Of a stretch of DNA of 64,000 nt, positions 18,093-30,435 are shown in pieces. The notes under the pieces are model-generated. The model was not told the DNA's origin. It worked only from the letters and a program-made list of their open reading frames with translations, and did not search any database. The translations under genes were made by a program, and so were the position numbers. Within the stretch, counting starts at the first letter, position 1, and every line of letters starts with the position of its first letter. The stretch is from Thelephora terrestris (lineage: Eukaryota; Basidiomycota; Agaricomycetes; Thelephorales; Thelephoraceae): NCBI GenBank assembly GCA_015956445.1, contig WIUZ02000015.1:460001-524000 (forward strand), given 5' to 3'.

Positions 18093-20625
18093 TCAAAAAA
18101 AAAAACTGAATTGTAGGCATTTCATTTGATGGCCGCTCGTGCATGATTTGTACAGGCTTCCTAAAGGGGTCTGCAGTCGTACCCATACTTCCCCGTCTCC
18201 CGAAAATGCCTAAGAGGCTTTTAGTGACGCACTTTGTTAGGTCAGAAAAAAATACATACCGTTTCGACTGTCCCTCGGGGAGCTCCAGAATCGTGCGATT
18301 CGCGAGCCACGATACCGACCTTTTCACTTTCATGAGCACCCACGACGCCAGGTACAGTAGATCGTTCTCCTACTGATGGCGACCTACGCGACGGCTCAGC
18401 CGTGACCGCGTGAGGTGGTGAGGGAACTTTGCTCTTATCCGTGTTGTCATGAGCGCTTGAGTACAAGTTCGTCGTCTGGGATGGCGGCCACGACCCCGAA
18501 ACCTTCTTCAGGCAAAGGAGTACGTCCGCAGTCCTCGGACGGTCGCTCGCGGTGGTCTTCCAGCAACGCTCCAAGACCCTCCAAATCTCATCGGTGAACC
18601 ATAGCCCTTCCGTTCCTTGGGGACGTCCAGGGCGTTCACCCTCGAGTATCCTTGCGGCGACAGCATAACGCCCACAGCGGTAAAACGGCACGTTTCCGCT
18701 CAGGACTTCATACACCACCATCCCGAGTGCGTAACAGTCCGAGAGTTTCGTCGGGCGGCTGTGTTCGAGTTGGAACTTCTCCGGGTCTAAAAGTTCTGGG
18801 CTCATCCATCGGTGTGTGCCAGCCTCTGAAAAAGCGGCCGAGGATATAATGGTTGTGGCGTCTGATACGATTGCAAGTAGACCGAAGTCTGCTAGGCGGG
18901 CGCGGCCATTTTCATCAATGAGGATATTTGCCTTCAAATGTCCATTAGAGATAGTGGATGGGCCCTGCATTCGACAACGTACTCCTTTAAGATCTCCGTG
19001 GACCATCCCCCGTTCGTGCATATAAATCAAGCCTTCTGCTACGCCCACAAGCTACGATAATTGTTCGATGGTTAGCGTGAAACGAAGACTGTAAGAATTC
19101 GAGCCACAGCTTACAAGCTCAAATCGGTTTACACCCTCATGTGCCTTCACAAACTGGTTAATGTCGCCGTTCGGCATCCACTCAGACACCATCGCAAACC
19201 GGTTCTCAGACATCATCACTCCCAAGAGTGGCAACACGTTTTGATGACGGAGGGATTTCCACGTGATGAACTCCTTGCAGAACCTCTGCGGTCGGCGTCC
19301 GACGCGTCAGTGGATTGCTTCGTAGGGGAGCAGCTAGTGACTTACACGAGTAAACTTTCGCAAGTCATTGCTTTCGTACATCTTCAACACCTTGACGGCA
19401 ACCTGCTGCCCCCGATATTCGCGTTTCCACACATCTCCGAATCCTCCATGACAGAGCGCGGCTCCGGTTAGACTCTCGCCTAGTTCGATCTGTAGTGACC
19501 TTGGAAGTAAGCTATGGCGAGCGCACACCCTATACAACGACCTCAAGCAGTCATTTCGGACGTATGGCGGAAAATCGGGTCTCTCCAAAACCTATGAGAT
19601 GCGTGAGGTCAGATACCGTTTTTCAGGAATCGCGGGACGGAGCCATACCTCGTAGATAGCCTCGACAAACGCCTCTGCCTCGCTTCTTTGCAGATCATTG
19701 ATCATGTTGATCGCTCGTTCGCTCGAGAAGAGCGCCTCGATGGACAAAACGAGCACTTCCTGGGGGACACCACCGCTGATAAACCTCTGCAAGGCTTGTT
19801 CACCAGAGTCATGGGGATCCGCCGATGACGGGAGGTCTACATTGGACCGTCTGTAACGCGCACATGTCAGAATAGGGGTATCAGGTTGCCGATAGAGAGG
19901 ACAGACGTAGTCTGTGTCGAGGGGCGGTCAATGGCAGTAGAGTGCGGATAAAAACAAAACGTACCGATATGGGAGGAGGCGGTGTTTCGGCCGGCGGCTG
20001 TGCGCGCTGTCTATTTTCGTTGAGCACGGGGGCATCCTCTGCCTCCATATATCGCTGTGGTGGTTCAGAAACCGTCGTAAACCAAAGTGGCAATCACATA
20101 CGTCAATATGCTCCAAGACCTTCTGCAACTCTACCATCCACAGAGCAGAAGTCACCTCAGTAGACCCAGGAAGGTGCCCGGGAAGGACGTGAGCGCCGGG
20201 CATATGTTCAGCGACCGTGGTTTGAATATGGATTACGACCCTAGTGTCGTTTATTAAACTGGGAAGAGGTGGCCGAACTGAACTGACGTACTTTTCCAAA
20301 CATTCAAGTGCCTTCTGGGCAGGTCCGCTCACATCTCCCCCCTTTGTTGCATTTCTCAATACTAGGCACGCTCTGACACAACACCGAGTCAGTTCAACGA
20401 GCGAATCATCGCCTATCGTCTCGTTCTAAAGATGCCCGCCGGTGAATGCAAGAAAGAGATGAAAAGGGAGAATCGTACCCTGACGAGAACCAAGGTAGCG
20501 AGCGTGGTCTCGAAGATCGCTTTTACAGGGGCGACTTCTAAGCTCTCCTGGGCGTTGGTGAGGGTTTCGACGTCAGTGTTCAACGCTGCGACTGTCACCG
20601 GGCGAGTTTCGGCGTCGGGAAGCAT
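18093..20625 (-). CDS. K1: TKL-type protein kinase with helical N-terminal domain
   Basis: Nine exons: 20625-20479, 20425-20102, 20054-19965, about 19850-19649, 19591-19346, 19285-19115, 19051-18983, 18931-18260 and 18209-18093; introns about 50-100 bp. The start is MLPDAETR, conserved in K3-K5. Residues about 1-155 are helical (VKAIFETTLATLVLVR, LTRCCVRACLVL) and resemble by eye the MLKL_NTD/HeLo-like N-termini of Agaricomycete kinases. A Pro-rich linker and a second helical segment follow. The kinase domain has glycine loop CHGGFGDVWKREY, VAVK lysine, alpha-C with KEF, HGDLKGANILID, LADFGL and WMSPELLD, so it should be active; HGD for HRD is usual in this group. The junction of exons 3 and 4 does not keep phase as drawn. 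The exon-9 tail ends in a Phe run. Divergent from A1. Confidence 0.85.
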
Positions 20626-21610
20626 ATCGCCAATTGTCCAAGGTTCGGAAGGCTTTGGGAAAATAGTGTGGCGGGCGAGAATGTGGGAGAAAGGGAGAAG
20701 TAGAATAGCCATACACGTCACATCAGCGGGGTCCTCAAGCGCTTGGTGGAAACCAACTATGCAACAAAACGTGCCAGGCAACGAGGCAAGAAATCAGCGC
20801 TTCAGCGCGCACGATGAGGACCCATAAGCGCTGGCACACCATGATCACCTCGTCGATTTTCCTATCCGCGAACCTTCGCTGTCACGATCAGGTACAAAAT
20901 TTGCAGCCGTGCAATCGCGCGTCGAAACGCGTGGAGGAGGGAGCATTCATCTTTAGCTTCGACGGTCTGCTGTTCGATGTCAGTCCGCGAAAATGAATGC
21001 TATGAACGCCACGCACTCGACATTCCGGTTCAAACATTAATAGATGCAGTATGGAGCGGAGCCCGGTACACTCGGTGGCAGGCATCAAATTTCGACTCAC
21101 AACGAGATTTAAGATATCCAGGCATGAACGTTTGAACCCCTGCGTGATTCCATCCAGTTCCATCTCCATTCTCGGTGCGGTCCACAGTCGAACGAAATAG
21201 AGATGGAGCACAGGTCGGAACAATCGGGAGCAGATACCGGGCGTTCGCTCAGGATGACGTTCAAGGCATCCAACCATGATGCATGATCACTCGCGCGCCT
21301 TCACCCCAATTCGCTGGTCAGCTCGACGGAGACGGGCGGAAGGCTGAAGGATTCGTGGCTAAACTTGTAACCACTCCGGTGGAATGACCCGGGGGTCTGA
21401 TTTGTGGCATTTGAACGTCACTGGAACGGAAAATGTTCCTGTTCAAGTTTCCCACGCTCGACCCCTCCGATTCATCCCGCTTCCGTGGGTGAGTCCCGCC
21501 AACGGGCTGTAATCTGTTTTAATTTGGACTCGGTACGACCAGGACCATCTAGCTTGAGAGCAGGGGTCACGCCAGACACCGCGCCTTTGGGGTCCTACCG
21601 GAAGACTAGG
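20626..21610. promoter_or_regulatory. Shared upstream region of K1 and A1
   Basis: The 985 bp between the start codons of K1 (minus) and A1 (plus) must hold both promoters. Related sequence lies between K2 and the A2 remnant and between K3 and the A3 remnant (for example the blocks starting GGACCCATAAGCGC at 20818 and 33309, and GGAGCGGAGCCCGG at 21053 and 28107). An AT-rich GGTACAAAA word at 20891 corresponds to GGTATAAAA at 38361 near K4, a possible TATA element. The open frame 20888-21277 has no protein character. Exact sites are not identifiable. Confidence 0.5.
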
Positions 21611-22773
21611 ATGTCGTTGCTCCTTCCGCAGGAGATCATAGATCTCATCATCGACCATCTACACGATGAGCCGGCAACACTCAATGCGTGTTGCGGAGTC
21701 TCCAAATCTTGGGTCCAGCGCGCACGAAAGCACCTCTTTGTTCGAATCAAGTTCAGCCCATTAGGTCGACACGTTAAGCAGTGGAGGGAAACCTTTCCGG
21801 ACCCTACGAACTCCCCTGCTCATGAGACGCAGAATCTATTCATTTGTCATCCAATGCTCATAACCGCCGCATACGTCCACACGCTACTCACTTTCAGCTG
21901 TGTTGTAAACTTGGACGTCGACACCGACTTGCTAAACGACCAAGCGGCCTCTCTCGTTCCGTTGCTTGGATTTTCCCCCGCCATCAGGTCGCTCCGCCTC
22001 ACCTTTGCCTCCCTCCCAAATTCGCAGATCTTCCATCTCGCCTGTTCCTTCCCCCTTCTCGAGGATCTGGCGCTGATATCTCGCGCTCATCGACACAGGC
22101 ATGTGGCGTGGAAGTGCCCTTCAACCTCACCTAGATTTACCGGATCCCTCGAGTTGCGTCTGATGGAAGGGATTTATCCCACTTCACTCCTACTGTTAGA
22201 CCTCCCAAACGGTCTCCACTTTACGACGATCTCGGTGCTGTGGCTCTCAGATCAGGACGTCGGATCGACGATGGATTTGGTGTCGAGATGCTCTGACGCC
22301 CTAGAGTCTCTCGAAATCACAAACCACCTCTCGGGTGTGTTCCATTCGATGCTTGTGCCCGATTAAATTCTTAAATCCATGTAGACGCATCTCGGGCTTC
22401 TACGATTGACCTCTCCAAAGCACTAAAACTCCAAGACATAGTTTTAAGGTGCAAATCCACGGATGCCCGCTGGATCGATGCGGCGCTCCGTACCACGGAA
22501 TCGGATAATATACAACAAATCTCGTTAGACATATCTCGACACTGTTTAGGGCAAAGATCTCACCCGGGGTGGTCGGCTATCGATTCCTTGTTGGACCAAT
22601 TCCGGACTTCACACTCGGTTCGCTTGAAGATCATGTGCGAGTCAGTGGGTTGGCTGAGGGACGGAAGGGAACGGGTGAAAAGCCTTTTGCCGCAGATTAC
22701 AAGGAGAGGGACTGTTGACGTGGTCGACTATTCTTGCGTTCGTGAAGATTTTCCGGGCTTCGGGATATTTTAG
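21611..22773 (+). CDS. A1: short F-box protein
   Basis: Two exons, 21611-22334 and 22385-22773, with a 50-bp GTGTGT...GTAG intron; about 370 aa. The N-terminus carries the F-box (LLLPQEIIDLIIDHLHDEPA, then CGVSKSWVQRARKHLF), which binds Skp1 in SCF ubiquitin ligases. The rest has leucine-rich, LRR-like segments (IRSLRLTFASL, FPLLEDLALISR, LDLPNGLHFTTI). Exon 2 reads DASRASTIDLSKALKL, then RWIDAALRTTE, and ends at GFGIF. The phase-1 intron sits at the same place in A4-A6, which fixes the model. It lies head to head with K1. No break is seen. Substrate unknown. Confidence 0.88.
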
Positions 22774-23395
22774 GGGCGCCGATACTAGGCAGGTAGTTTA
22801 CCAAGTACTTTCCCCTGCGGGGGTGGGTTCTACCGTGCAGAATCACGCTTTCTCAATGAACACGGTTTCTTCGGTGTCGATTATCCTCGCACTTGGGCAG
22901 CCGAACGGGTGTCGTTTGTCAGAGCCTTCGCGTATTGCCAGAAGCCCTTCTCGAAGTTTTTGATCCCGTCCCTAATTAACATAGACCTTACCTCTCGTGC
23001 AGGCTCGTTACCACAACTCTCACTACTTTGCTCACAGTTGGTCTCTGTAACATAGCTCTTCTCGTTTATTCACACCCACATCCACACCGTGTCCTTTTCG
23101 GATACCGATATAGTCTTCGTCACATCTCCCCCGCGTGCACCATTACGGCGCGAAATTTGAAGGGGATACCGATGAAAATATGAAGGGACGGCGAGAGAAA
23201 GAATTCGAACTGTGTTGGAGGAGGGCTCGGATTCATCACTCTTCTATTCACGGCTCTGGCATAAGAATACAAAAATTCACGCGTCGTCACCTCCATTTAG
23301 CTTCGGTGGTTTGCCATTCGACGTGAGTAGAGTGGTTTCTGTAAATGGAACTGCACTTCACCACGAAGGTCTTTTCTTACCCGAAGAGGGGACCT
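22774..23395. other. Downstream flank of A1, repeated in other units
   Basis: No gene is seen. Blocks here (TTGGTCTCTGTAACATAGCT near 23038; GGGGATACCGATGA near 23162) have relatives near 29787 and 34854, and near 30061 and 35063, downstream of the A2 and A3 remnants. They show that the duplicated unit extends past the F-box gene. Confidence 0.55.
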
Positions 23396-24480
23396 CTAAA
23401 CCCTCAAAAGTTTCTTCAGCCTAGATTTCCGGCATCCCCATCGCAGTACTTCGCAAAAGGCCTCAGCAGAGGTCTCCCCTTGTTTTGAGGTTCGACCCAC
23501 GTGCAGTGGCCTGGATATGCCGCCTACATTCCCACCTTCCTCGGGGGGCCCTGTTGCATACACTAAGACACCACTTCTTCCGGACACGGTCGAGCGCAGG
23601 AGGGGCTTTACGGCAATTCGATCCAGGAGTAGATGAAGGTTTGGGCGATGTTCGGTGATGCTTTCAAGATTGGATGAAGCTCAAGGGGGATGACGAGGGT
23701 GAGAGGAAAAGAAGGTCGTTGCTGGGGGAGATACTAAATTGTTTCTGGGGGCGCGCCAAAGTAGGAACATTCCTACACAAGGCGCATCAGGGGCGGTAGA
23801 CATGAGTAGCATACCTAGCGGAGCTGGGCATTGGAGAGACCAGGTACACAGTATGGCAGGTATCCTCAGACCACGGCAGGTACCCAAAGAAATCGGGAAA
23901 GCGTTGACCAGATGTTCCATTCGCCTCACAAGCCAAGAAAACCTACGCCACGTCTCCCATCAAGACACGGTTGTCGTGCACATGTACGGTTCGTCCAGCA
24001 CGCTGAGAGACGGGAAAGGGGGATTCATGCTAACGTTGAGCATGAACGAACCTGTGGCGAGGTTGTAGACATGAGTGGTGGGATCCCCAGGATAAATCTA
24101 AACGGGGGCGTTCAGGTATCGGTGTCCATTAACCGGTGTCAGCGCTCGAAGCGACCATGGACCTGGAGAAAAGGAGTTTGGAGCTTCCCGGTGGGTCACT
24201 GGGAGGGGCCGCTCGCACAAGGAACGTACCCTATAATTATGGTAAGCAGCGGTGCTCGTGTGATGGGTCCTTGGGTTTTCGGACTCCGCTCGGCCGGCAT
24301 GCCACACAGGACGGCACATGCGTGAGCACGCGGGCTAGCCAGGACCCAGGCGAAAAATGGTCTGTGGAGGACGAGGTTATGATTGACATCAGAGGAGATA
24401 CGGTACAAAGTGCAATTAGACCGAGGAGGGGATGGAGTTACAGACGAAGTGAATGTGATAAAGATACGTAGTATAAGTCA
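23396..24480 (-). pseudogene. Z0: decayed copy of the small zinc-finger gene
   Basis: On the minus strand, blocks match Z1 and Z2. Near 23440-23540 the finger-coding region is recognisable but damaged (the GCAGTACTTCGCAAAAGGCC block aligns with GCAATACTTCGCGAAATGCC in Z1). Near 23740-24000 is the region of the Z2 first exon. The 5' flank near 24070-24320 matches the Z1 and Z2 flanks, including TTTCGGACTCCGCTCGGCCG. No frame spans it and the zinc-ligand pattern is broken by several changes. It lies just left of the K2 3' end, as Z1 lies left of K5. Confidence 0.6.
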
Positions 24481-24537
24481 AAAAGTCAAAATTGAGGTAG
24501 GGGCTCCGCTCGTAGTGCACGGAAGGGGGTGGTGGTG

Positions 24538-24564
24538 GGGGGGGGGGGGGGGGGGGGGGGGGGT
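24538..24564 (+). repeat. Long poly-G homopolymer
   Basis: About 27 consecutive or nearly consecutive G residues, preceded by GGGGGTGGTGG. It is non-coding, between Z0 and K2. Such a run could form a G-quadruplex, but its exact length is also a place where an assembly can be wrong. Confidence 0.9.
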
Positions 24565-24716
24565 GAAGGGGATGTGTAGTCAACCTCGGACAAAAAAAAG
24601 CAGCCGTTTATACTCTCGGGAATTGAAAAAAAAAAAAAACTCGGCTTTTCATTTGGAGCCCGATTACGTATGAGATGTAAAAGTTTTCTGATGGGCGTTG
24701 CAGTGCCCCCCCGACT

Positions 24717-27058
24717 TCACTGACTCCAAGTAGTAGTGCCTAAGAGAATCTCAGCGACACACTTTGGTGAGCGGGAAACAAAAAAAATTACCCTCTCAGT
24801 TACCCCTCGTCTGATGACAGGGTCGTGCGGTTCCCGTCCTCCGGTATCAACCTGTTGTCTTTTATGAGCGTCCATGACACTCGGTACATCAGCTGATTTT
24901 CCCACCGGTGGCAACACACTCAACGACCAAGGTAGAGCCGCATCGAATGGCGAAGATATTTCGCTCTCGTCCGTGCTGGCCCCAGCGCTTGAGTCCAAGT
25001 TCGTTGCCTGAGGCGGTGACCACAACCCCGAAGCCTTCTCCAGGTAACGTAGTACGTCCGTGGCCCTCGGACGGTCGCGTGGGCTGAGCTTCCAGCAACC
25101 CTCCAAGACACCCCAAACGTCATCATTGAACCATGTCCCTTTTGTCCCTCGCGGACGTGCAGGACGTTCGCCTTCAAGGACCCTCAGGACAGCAACGAGA
25201 GTCCCGTAGCGGTGGAACGGTACATTTCCACTCAGGACTTCGTACACCACCATTCCAAGCGCGTAACAATCCGAATGTTCCGTCGGGCGACTGTGATTGA
25301 GGGAAAACCGCTCCGGATCCAAGAGCTCCGGACTCATCCATCGGTACGTGCCGGCTTGTGTAAGAGAATTCGAGGATAAAAGGCTTGCGGTGTCTGATAT
25401 GATGGCAAGTAGACCAAAGTCAGCTATGCGGGCGTGGCCGTTTTCGTCAATGAGGATATTTGCCTAAAAATATCCATCAGCGATAGAGGGTGGGCATTGC
25501 ACTTGAGAACGTACCCCCTTAAGGTCTCCATGAGCCGTCCCCTGCTCGTGCATATAAACCAAGCCCTCTGCGACGCCCCTAAGCTACGATAATCACTCGA
25601 CCGTTAGCGAAAACGAAGACCGCAGGAGCTCAAACTATGACTTACAAGCTCAAATCGATTTACGTCCTTGTGCGCCTTCACGAACTGGTTAATGTCGCCG
25701 TTCGGCATCCACTCGGATACCATCGCGAACCGGCCCTCAGACATCGTCGCTCCCAACAGTGGCAACACGTTGATGGGTACTCGTTTCGTCAGAGGGCGAC
25801 GGTGACTCACACGAGTGACCTTTCGCAGGTCGTTGTTCACGTACATCTTCAACACTTTGACGGCAACCTGCCGCCCCCGATATTCGTATTTCCACACATC
25901 TCCGAACCCGCCATGACACGGCGCGGCTCCCGTTGGGCTGTCGCCTAGTTCGATCCGCAGTGACCCTGGAAGTAAGCTGTGACCAGCACACGCGCCATAC
26001 AACAACTTCAAGCAGCTGTTTCGCGTATGTTGCGGGAAATCAGGTCTCTCCAACGCCTATGAGATGCGGGAGGTTAGCGGTGACGTCAAGCGCCTTTCCT
26101 CGGGGACCGGGGAGTGGCGACATACCTCATGGAAAGCGTCGATAAATGCTTGGGCATCGCTCTTTTGCAGATCACCGACCATGTCAACCGCTTCCCTGCT
26201 CGATGAGATCGCCTCGATAGCCGAAAGGAGCTCGTCCTGAGGAACATCGCCGCTGACCAACCTTCGCAAGGCACGTTCGCTGGACTCAGGGGGTTCCACT
26301 ATGAGGGGAAACAGGGTGTTGGCGGGCAGCTGTGTGCACCGTTCGTTCTTGCCAGGCGCAGGGGAATCCTTTGCCTCCGTAAATAGCTAAGGTTTCTCAG
26401 AGACCGTCGCAATCAGAAGTGATAGCCCACATACATCGACAAGTTCCAAGATCTTCTGTAACTCTGCCCTCCACAGAGTGGGAGACACCTCATGCTCGGG
26501 AAGGAAACTGGCGCCGGGCACCTTTTCAGTGACCTTGGACCGAATATGGTGTACAGTCCTGGGGTTGTCTGTTATACTCGGAGGGGAGTGGCCAGGTGAA
26601 ATCCGACGTACTTTTCCAGACTTCCGATTGCCCTCTGGGTGGGTTCGCTCAAATCACCCATATCCACGCCCTTTGTGACGGTCTTCAACACGAGGCAGGC
26701 TCTGGCACAACACTGAGCCAGTTCAACGAACGCATCATCTTCTATCATTTCGTCCTAACGGTGTGCTCGACGATGAGTACAAGAAAGGGAACGGAGCGAG
26801 ACTTATACATACCCTGACGACAACCAAGATATCAACAGCGGCCTCAAACACCGCTCTCATAGGGGCCTCTAAGCTCTTCTGGGCGGCGGTGAGGATGTCC
26901 ACGTCGGCGTTCAAAGCTGCGGTCGTCACTGAGAGAGTTCCAACGTCGGGGAAGATGTCGACAGTCGTCCAAGCTTCAACGGCCGTCGTGAGCGAGCGGG
27001 TGAGCGGGATCAAGAGGGGACAACGGGAACGTGGCCCGTAGAGTTTGTTGGAAACCAA
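24717..27058 (-). pseudogene. K2: kinase copy with frameshift and exon-fusing deletion
   Basis: Same architecture as K1 but damaged. The usual start MLPD is IFPD, so no start is conserved there. In exon 2 (near 26575-26610) the frame shifts between LEKYVGFHLA and the resumed SITDNPRTVHHIRS. Exons 3 and 4 have fused into one open stretch without an intron. A deletion removed the acceptor and first part of exon 6, including the alpha-C helix, so exon 5 reads straight into NVLPLLGATMSEGRF (25604-26053). Remaining motifs are good: glycine loop CHGGFGDVWK, VAVK, HGDLKGANILID, IADFGLL and WMSPELLD. The C-terminal tail diverges from K1. It probably makes no active kinase. Confidence 0.8.
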
Positions 27059-28499
27059 CTATGGACAATACAAAAGAAAACGTGCCGAGAAACGAGGCAA
27101 GAATCAGCGCCTCAAGTTTTCTCAAATTGGACTTGTGTGAGATTCAACTGAGAGGGAGGGGGACCCACAAGCGCCACGCAGCCGCACCGGAGGCTCCCTC
27201 GCTGGCCTTTGGGTGGACACGGCAAAGCATGGTCTATGTGGGTTTGAGAAGACGTGTGCCAAAACAAAGCGCAGTGAAAACAATTGCAAAGAGGGGGGTG
27301 GAACGAAGAGATAAACGATCACTGCCCAAGGCTAATTATATACAAATATTGACCGCAGATTCAAGGGAGACGACACAGGATGAGCGCAATGCGTTGCCAA
27401 CCGTGTCCATCCAATGGAATGGTGGCATGCGTTACATCGCGTTCATCTTCAGTTTGGGCGAGGTTGGGGATGGACCCTCGATAACAGCGACCCTCCTTCT
27501 ACAAAGCCGACAGAGCTTACAAAGTCACAGAACCTGCGATATGGGCATAATGGTATCAAGCGAGATGAACAAACATGAGTCTCCGCGCAACAGCATTCCG
27601 CTCTGGCCGCTGCCCTCGCTGTAATGCAGAACTCATGGACACCGAACAACGGGCCGCAAGTTGGGACGATGGAGGAATAATGATTGGAATAGTCAATTGG
27701 TTGGAACGTCGCATCGTCGCATCCCGTCGTTGCAGGATAAAAGCTCGACCAGCAGCAGAAACGACCGGCAGGTATTGAAGGGATCGGAGCTATCGAGTGA
27801 TCATCGCTCCTGCATCTGCAGTGGTGACCGCACCATGATCCAATTGCCTGGACTCTTTCGGAGAAACATTGTAGATAGGTAGAGCTGCTGCTGGCGGGGA
27901 TGGAGGGTGCACAATCGGAACACCGGGGAGAGGCCCTGTATTTCCGGTGACAGGCTATGGGAACAGCGAACCACAGTATTGCGAGATATCTCCTCATGTA
28001 ACGCTGGGATAGCACGTCTAGAGCACGCGTTGCATTTCCTGTGGCGCAGTATTAGCGAGGTTGATGTCTAGTTCTCGACAACCCACAGCCAAACGAAATA
28101 GAAATGGAGCGGAGCCCGGAACACTCGGGGGCAGGCATCAAACGTCAACTCACAATGATATCTGGGATGTCCGGGCACGATCCCCTGCGTGATTCCGTCT
28201 AGCTCCATCCCCATTCTGGGTGAGTGCCCGGTCGACTGGGCGGAGACGGTTCAGGGGGAAAGCATTCTCGCGTCTAGGTTGTGTGAGCGTTTGAGCATCG
28301 CTGGTGGAAGAGAACGTCCCAGGTTTACTATAGGTTTCCCACGCCCGGCTCCTTCTTCGTGCGGCTTTCGCGGGTGAGTCCCGCCAAACACCTGCAAGCT
28401 GTTTCCATACGGACTCAGTACCACCCGAAGCGTTTCGGGCTTGAGAGCGGGGGCCTGTACCGTGTTTGCGTCCGATCGGATGTCACTGCCAGCGTGTTT
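27059..28499. other. Upstream region of K2 and the A2 remnant
   Basis: No gene is recognised. The long open frame at 27031-27624 and the minus-strand frame at 27449-28015 have no domain I know. From about 28080 the sequence aligns with the region upstream of A1 (GGAGCGGAGCCCGG at 28107; GTGAGTCCCGCCAA at 28374 against 21491). About 1 kb at 27.2-28.05 kb has no counterpart in the other units and may be an insertion. Confidence 0.45.
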
Positions 28500-29700
28500 T
28501 CTTCTGTAAGAGACCATGGATCTCATCATCGACCACATCTACACTATCAGCCGGCGAAACTCAACGCGTGTTGCCTGGTTTCTGAAATTTTGGGTCTAGC
28601 GCACACGAAGATACTTTTTCGTTAGAATTGAGTTCAGCCCCTTGCGTTGACACGTCAAACAGTGGAGGGAAACCTTTCCGGATCCTACAAACTCCCCTGC
28701 TCATGGTACGCGGACTCTACTCATCTGTCACCCAATGCTCATCACTGCCGTACGTGCTGACACAGTACCAACTGCTAGTGGCGTTGTACGCTCCGACGCC
28801 GACGCCGACTTGCGATACGATCGGGCAGTCTCCCTCATTCCGTTACTTGGATGCCTCACCTTCGCCCTCCTTCCACTTTCAATCTCACCTGTTCTTTCCC
28901 TCTTCTCTAGGACCTGGCGTGGCTACCTCATGTCCGTCGTGACAGGCACATGGCATGGATTGGCCCTTCGACCCCGCCTAAATTCACCAGGTCATTCGAG
29001 TTGCGTCTGATGGAAAAGAATACATCTCACCGCACACCCGCTGTTGGACCTTCTGAACGCACTCCACCTTATACTGTTCTCCGTTCCGTGGTTCTCAGAT
29101 CAGGAGGTTGGACCGACGATGCGTTTGGTGTCGAGATGGGAGTCTCTCGAAATCACCAACTGCCTCTCTGGCGTGTTCCCTTCGACACTTGTGCCCAATT
29201 AATACTAAATCTCATGCAGACGGATCTTGGGTTTCTACGATCTACCTTTCCGAAGCGACAAAAGTCCCGTATATAGTGTCCGGAGCAAAACCTTGGATGC
29301 CCGATAGATTGATGCGGCGCATAAAAATATCCAAGAAATCTCGTTAGACACATCTCTGCAAGTTTGCTGGTGAGGGCCTCATCAGCAACGGTCGGATATC
29401 GATTCCTCGTTGAAAAATCCTAGACTTTACCTCGCGAAGATCACGTAGGAGTCAACGCGTTGGTTGAAGGACGAAAAAGAACGCGTGGGCTTCGGGAGGT
29501 TCTTGTGGTTCTGACAATAAGCAGGCAGTCCACTCATAACTTTTCCCGGTGGTGGGGGTTATCCCGCGGAGCTTCATATTCTCTCAACGACTGCGGTTTC
29601 TTCGGCGTCTGTTGTCCTCGGGGCGGCTGAAGGGATGACCGTTTGTTGCAAGACCCTTTGCGTACTGGCAAAGGCTCTTCTCAAAGCTTGATGCCGCCCA
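28500..29700 (+). pseudogene. A2: decayed short F-box gene
   Basis: It aligns with A1 along most of its length. GATCTCATCATCGACCA at 28519 is the F-box region, followed by the GTGGAGGGAAACCTTTCCGG block at 28663, the leucine-rich middle and the 3' exon to about 29690. Stops and small insertions or deletions break every frame; the longest surviving pieces are about 100 codons. It lies divergent from K2, as A1 does from K1. Confidence 0.75.
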
Positions 29701-30289
29701 TAACCGTCGCACCTTCCCTCGTGCAAGTTCTTCACCAGGGCTTCTGCCACTTTGTACTGCATGTACTCTCAGAGTTCAAGTTGGTCTCCGTCATATAGCT
29801 CTTCTCGTTCTTCTACATCCACAGCCACAGCTTGTCGTATTTTCATACCCGTGTATTTCGTCACGTCCCCCCACTACAGTATTATGGCGCTCAGAAAGCC
29901 CATAACCCTGGTATTACCCTCCCCATCATGTCACCCACACCCCCGCAGCGGCGAAGCCATGCACTGGTTCTCAGCATGATCGTGAGTTTGAAGAGCATTG
30001 GCTACAGCTCTTTTCTTCACGTACTACCTTCTCCACCTTCCACGATCATGGGAGAAAGAAGGGGATACCGACAGGACTTTAAAGAACTGCGAGACCAAGG
30101 ACTCGAACTATATTGAAGGGAGGGGCGCTTACTCATCGTTCTTCTACCTACAGCTCTGGCTAAAATAGACCAAAACCCATGTACACCACGTTGTGGACGC
30201 AATGTATCGCGGCGTGTACACTGCGTGGTTGTGTGGTGTAATTCATACCTTTGAAAAGGTGGCACCGCTCGGTCTCGTGTTCTGCCTCA
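29701..30289. other. Downstream flank of A2
   Basis: No gene is recognised. It aligns with 34770-35280 downstream of A3: GCGGCGAAGCCATGC occurs at 29952 and 34952, and GAAGAGCATTGGCTACAGC at 29991 and 34994. Confidence 0.5.
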
Positions 30290-30435
30290 TATCTCAGTGG
30301 GGTGGAAAAAAGCCACACGGTTTGTACTACAATAGGGATACTAGAGAAAACATAAATGCTGTGAATTACAAGGCGGAAAGTGGAAATAAGACAGCCACCG
30401 CTCACTATCTACCATAGCCGCATAATGAGAGAGGC
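30290..30435. repeat. Kinase-unit boundary repeat, copy 2
   Basis: Second copy of the block at 17790-17935, here left of K3. It is followed by about 190 bp not found left of K1, including an extra copy of the kinase 3' end sequence (TTTCATTTGATGGCCG at 30578 and again at 30653). Confidence 0.75.

Noticed and set aside
18415-18849. Plus-strand open frames across the kinase exons
   Set aside because: They are shadows of the minus-strand kinase exons; the minus frames carry the conserved motifs.
20888-21277. Minus-strand frame of 129 codons upstream of K1
   Set aside because: No domain; the same region in the other units is not open, so it is more likely promoter DNA.
27031-27624. Plus-strand frame of 197 codons upstream of K2
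   Set aside because: Composition is not protein-like, there is no exon support and no counterpart in the other kinase units.
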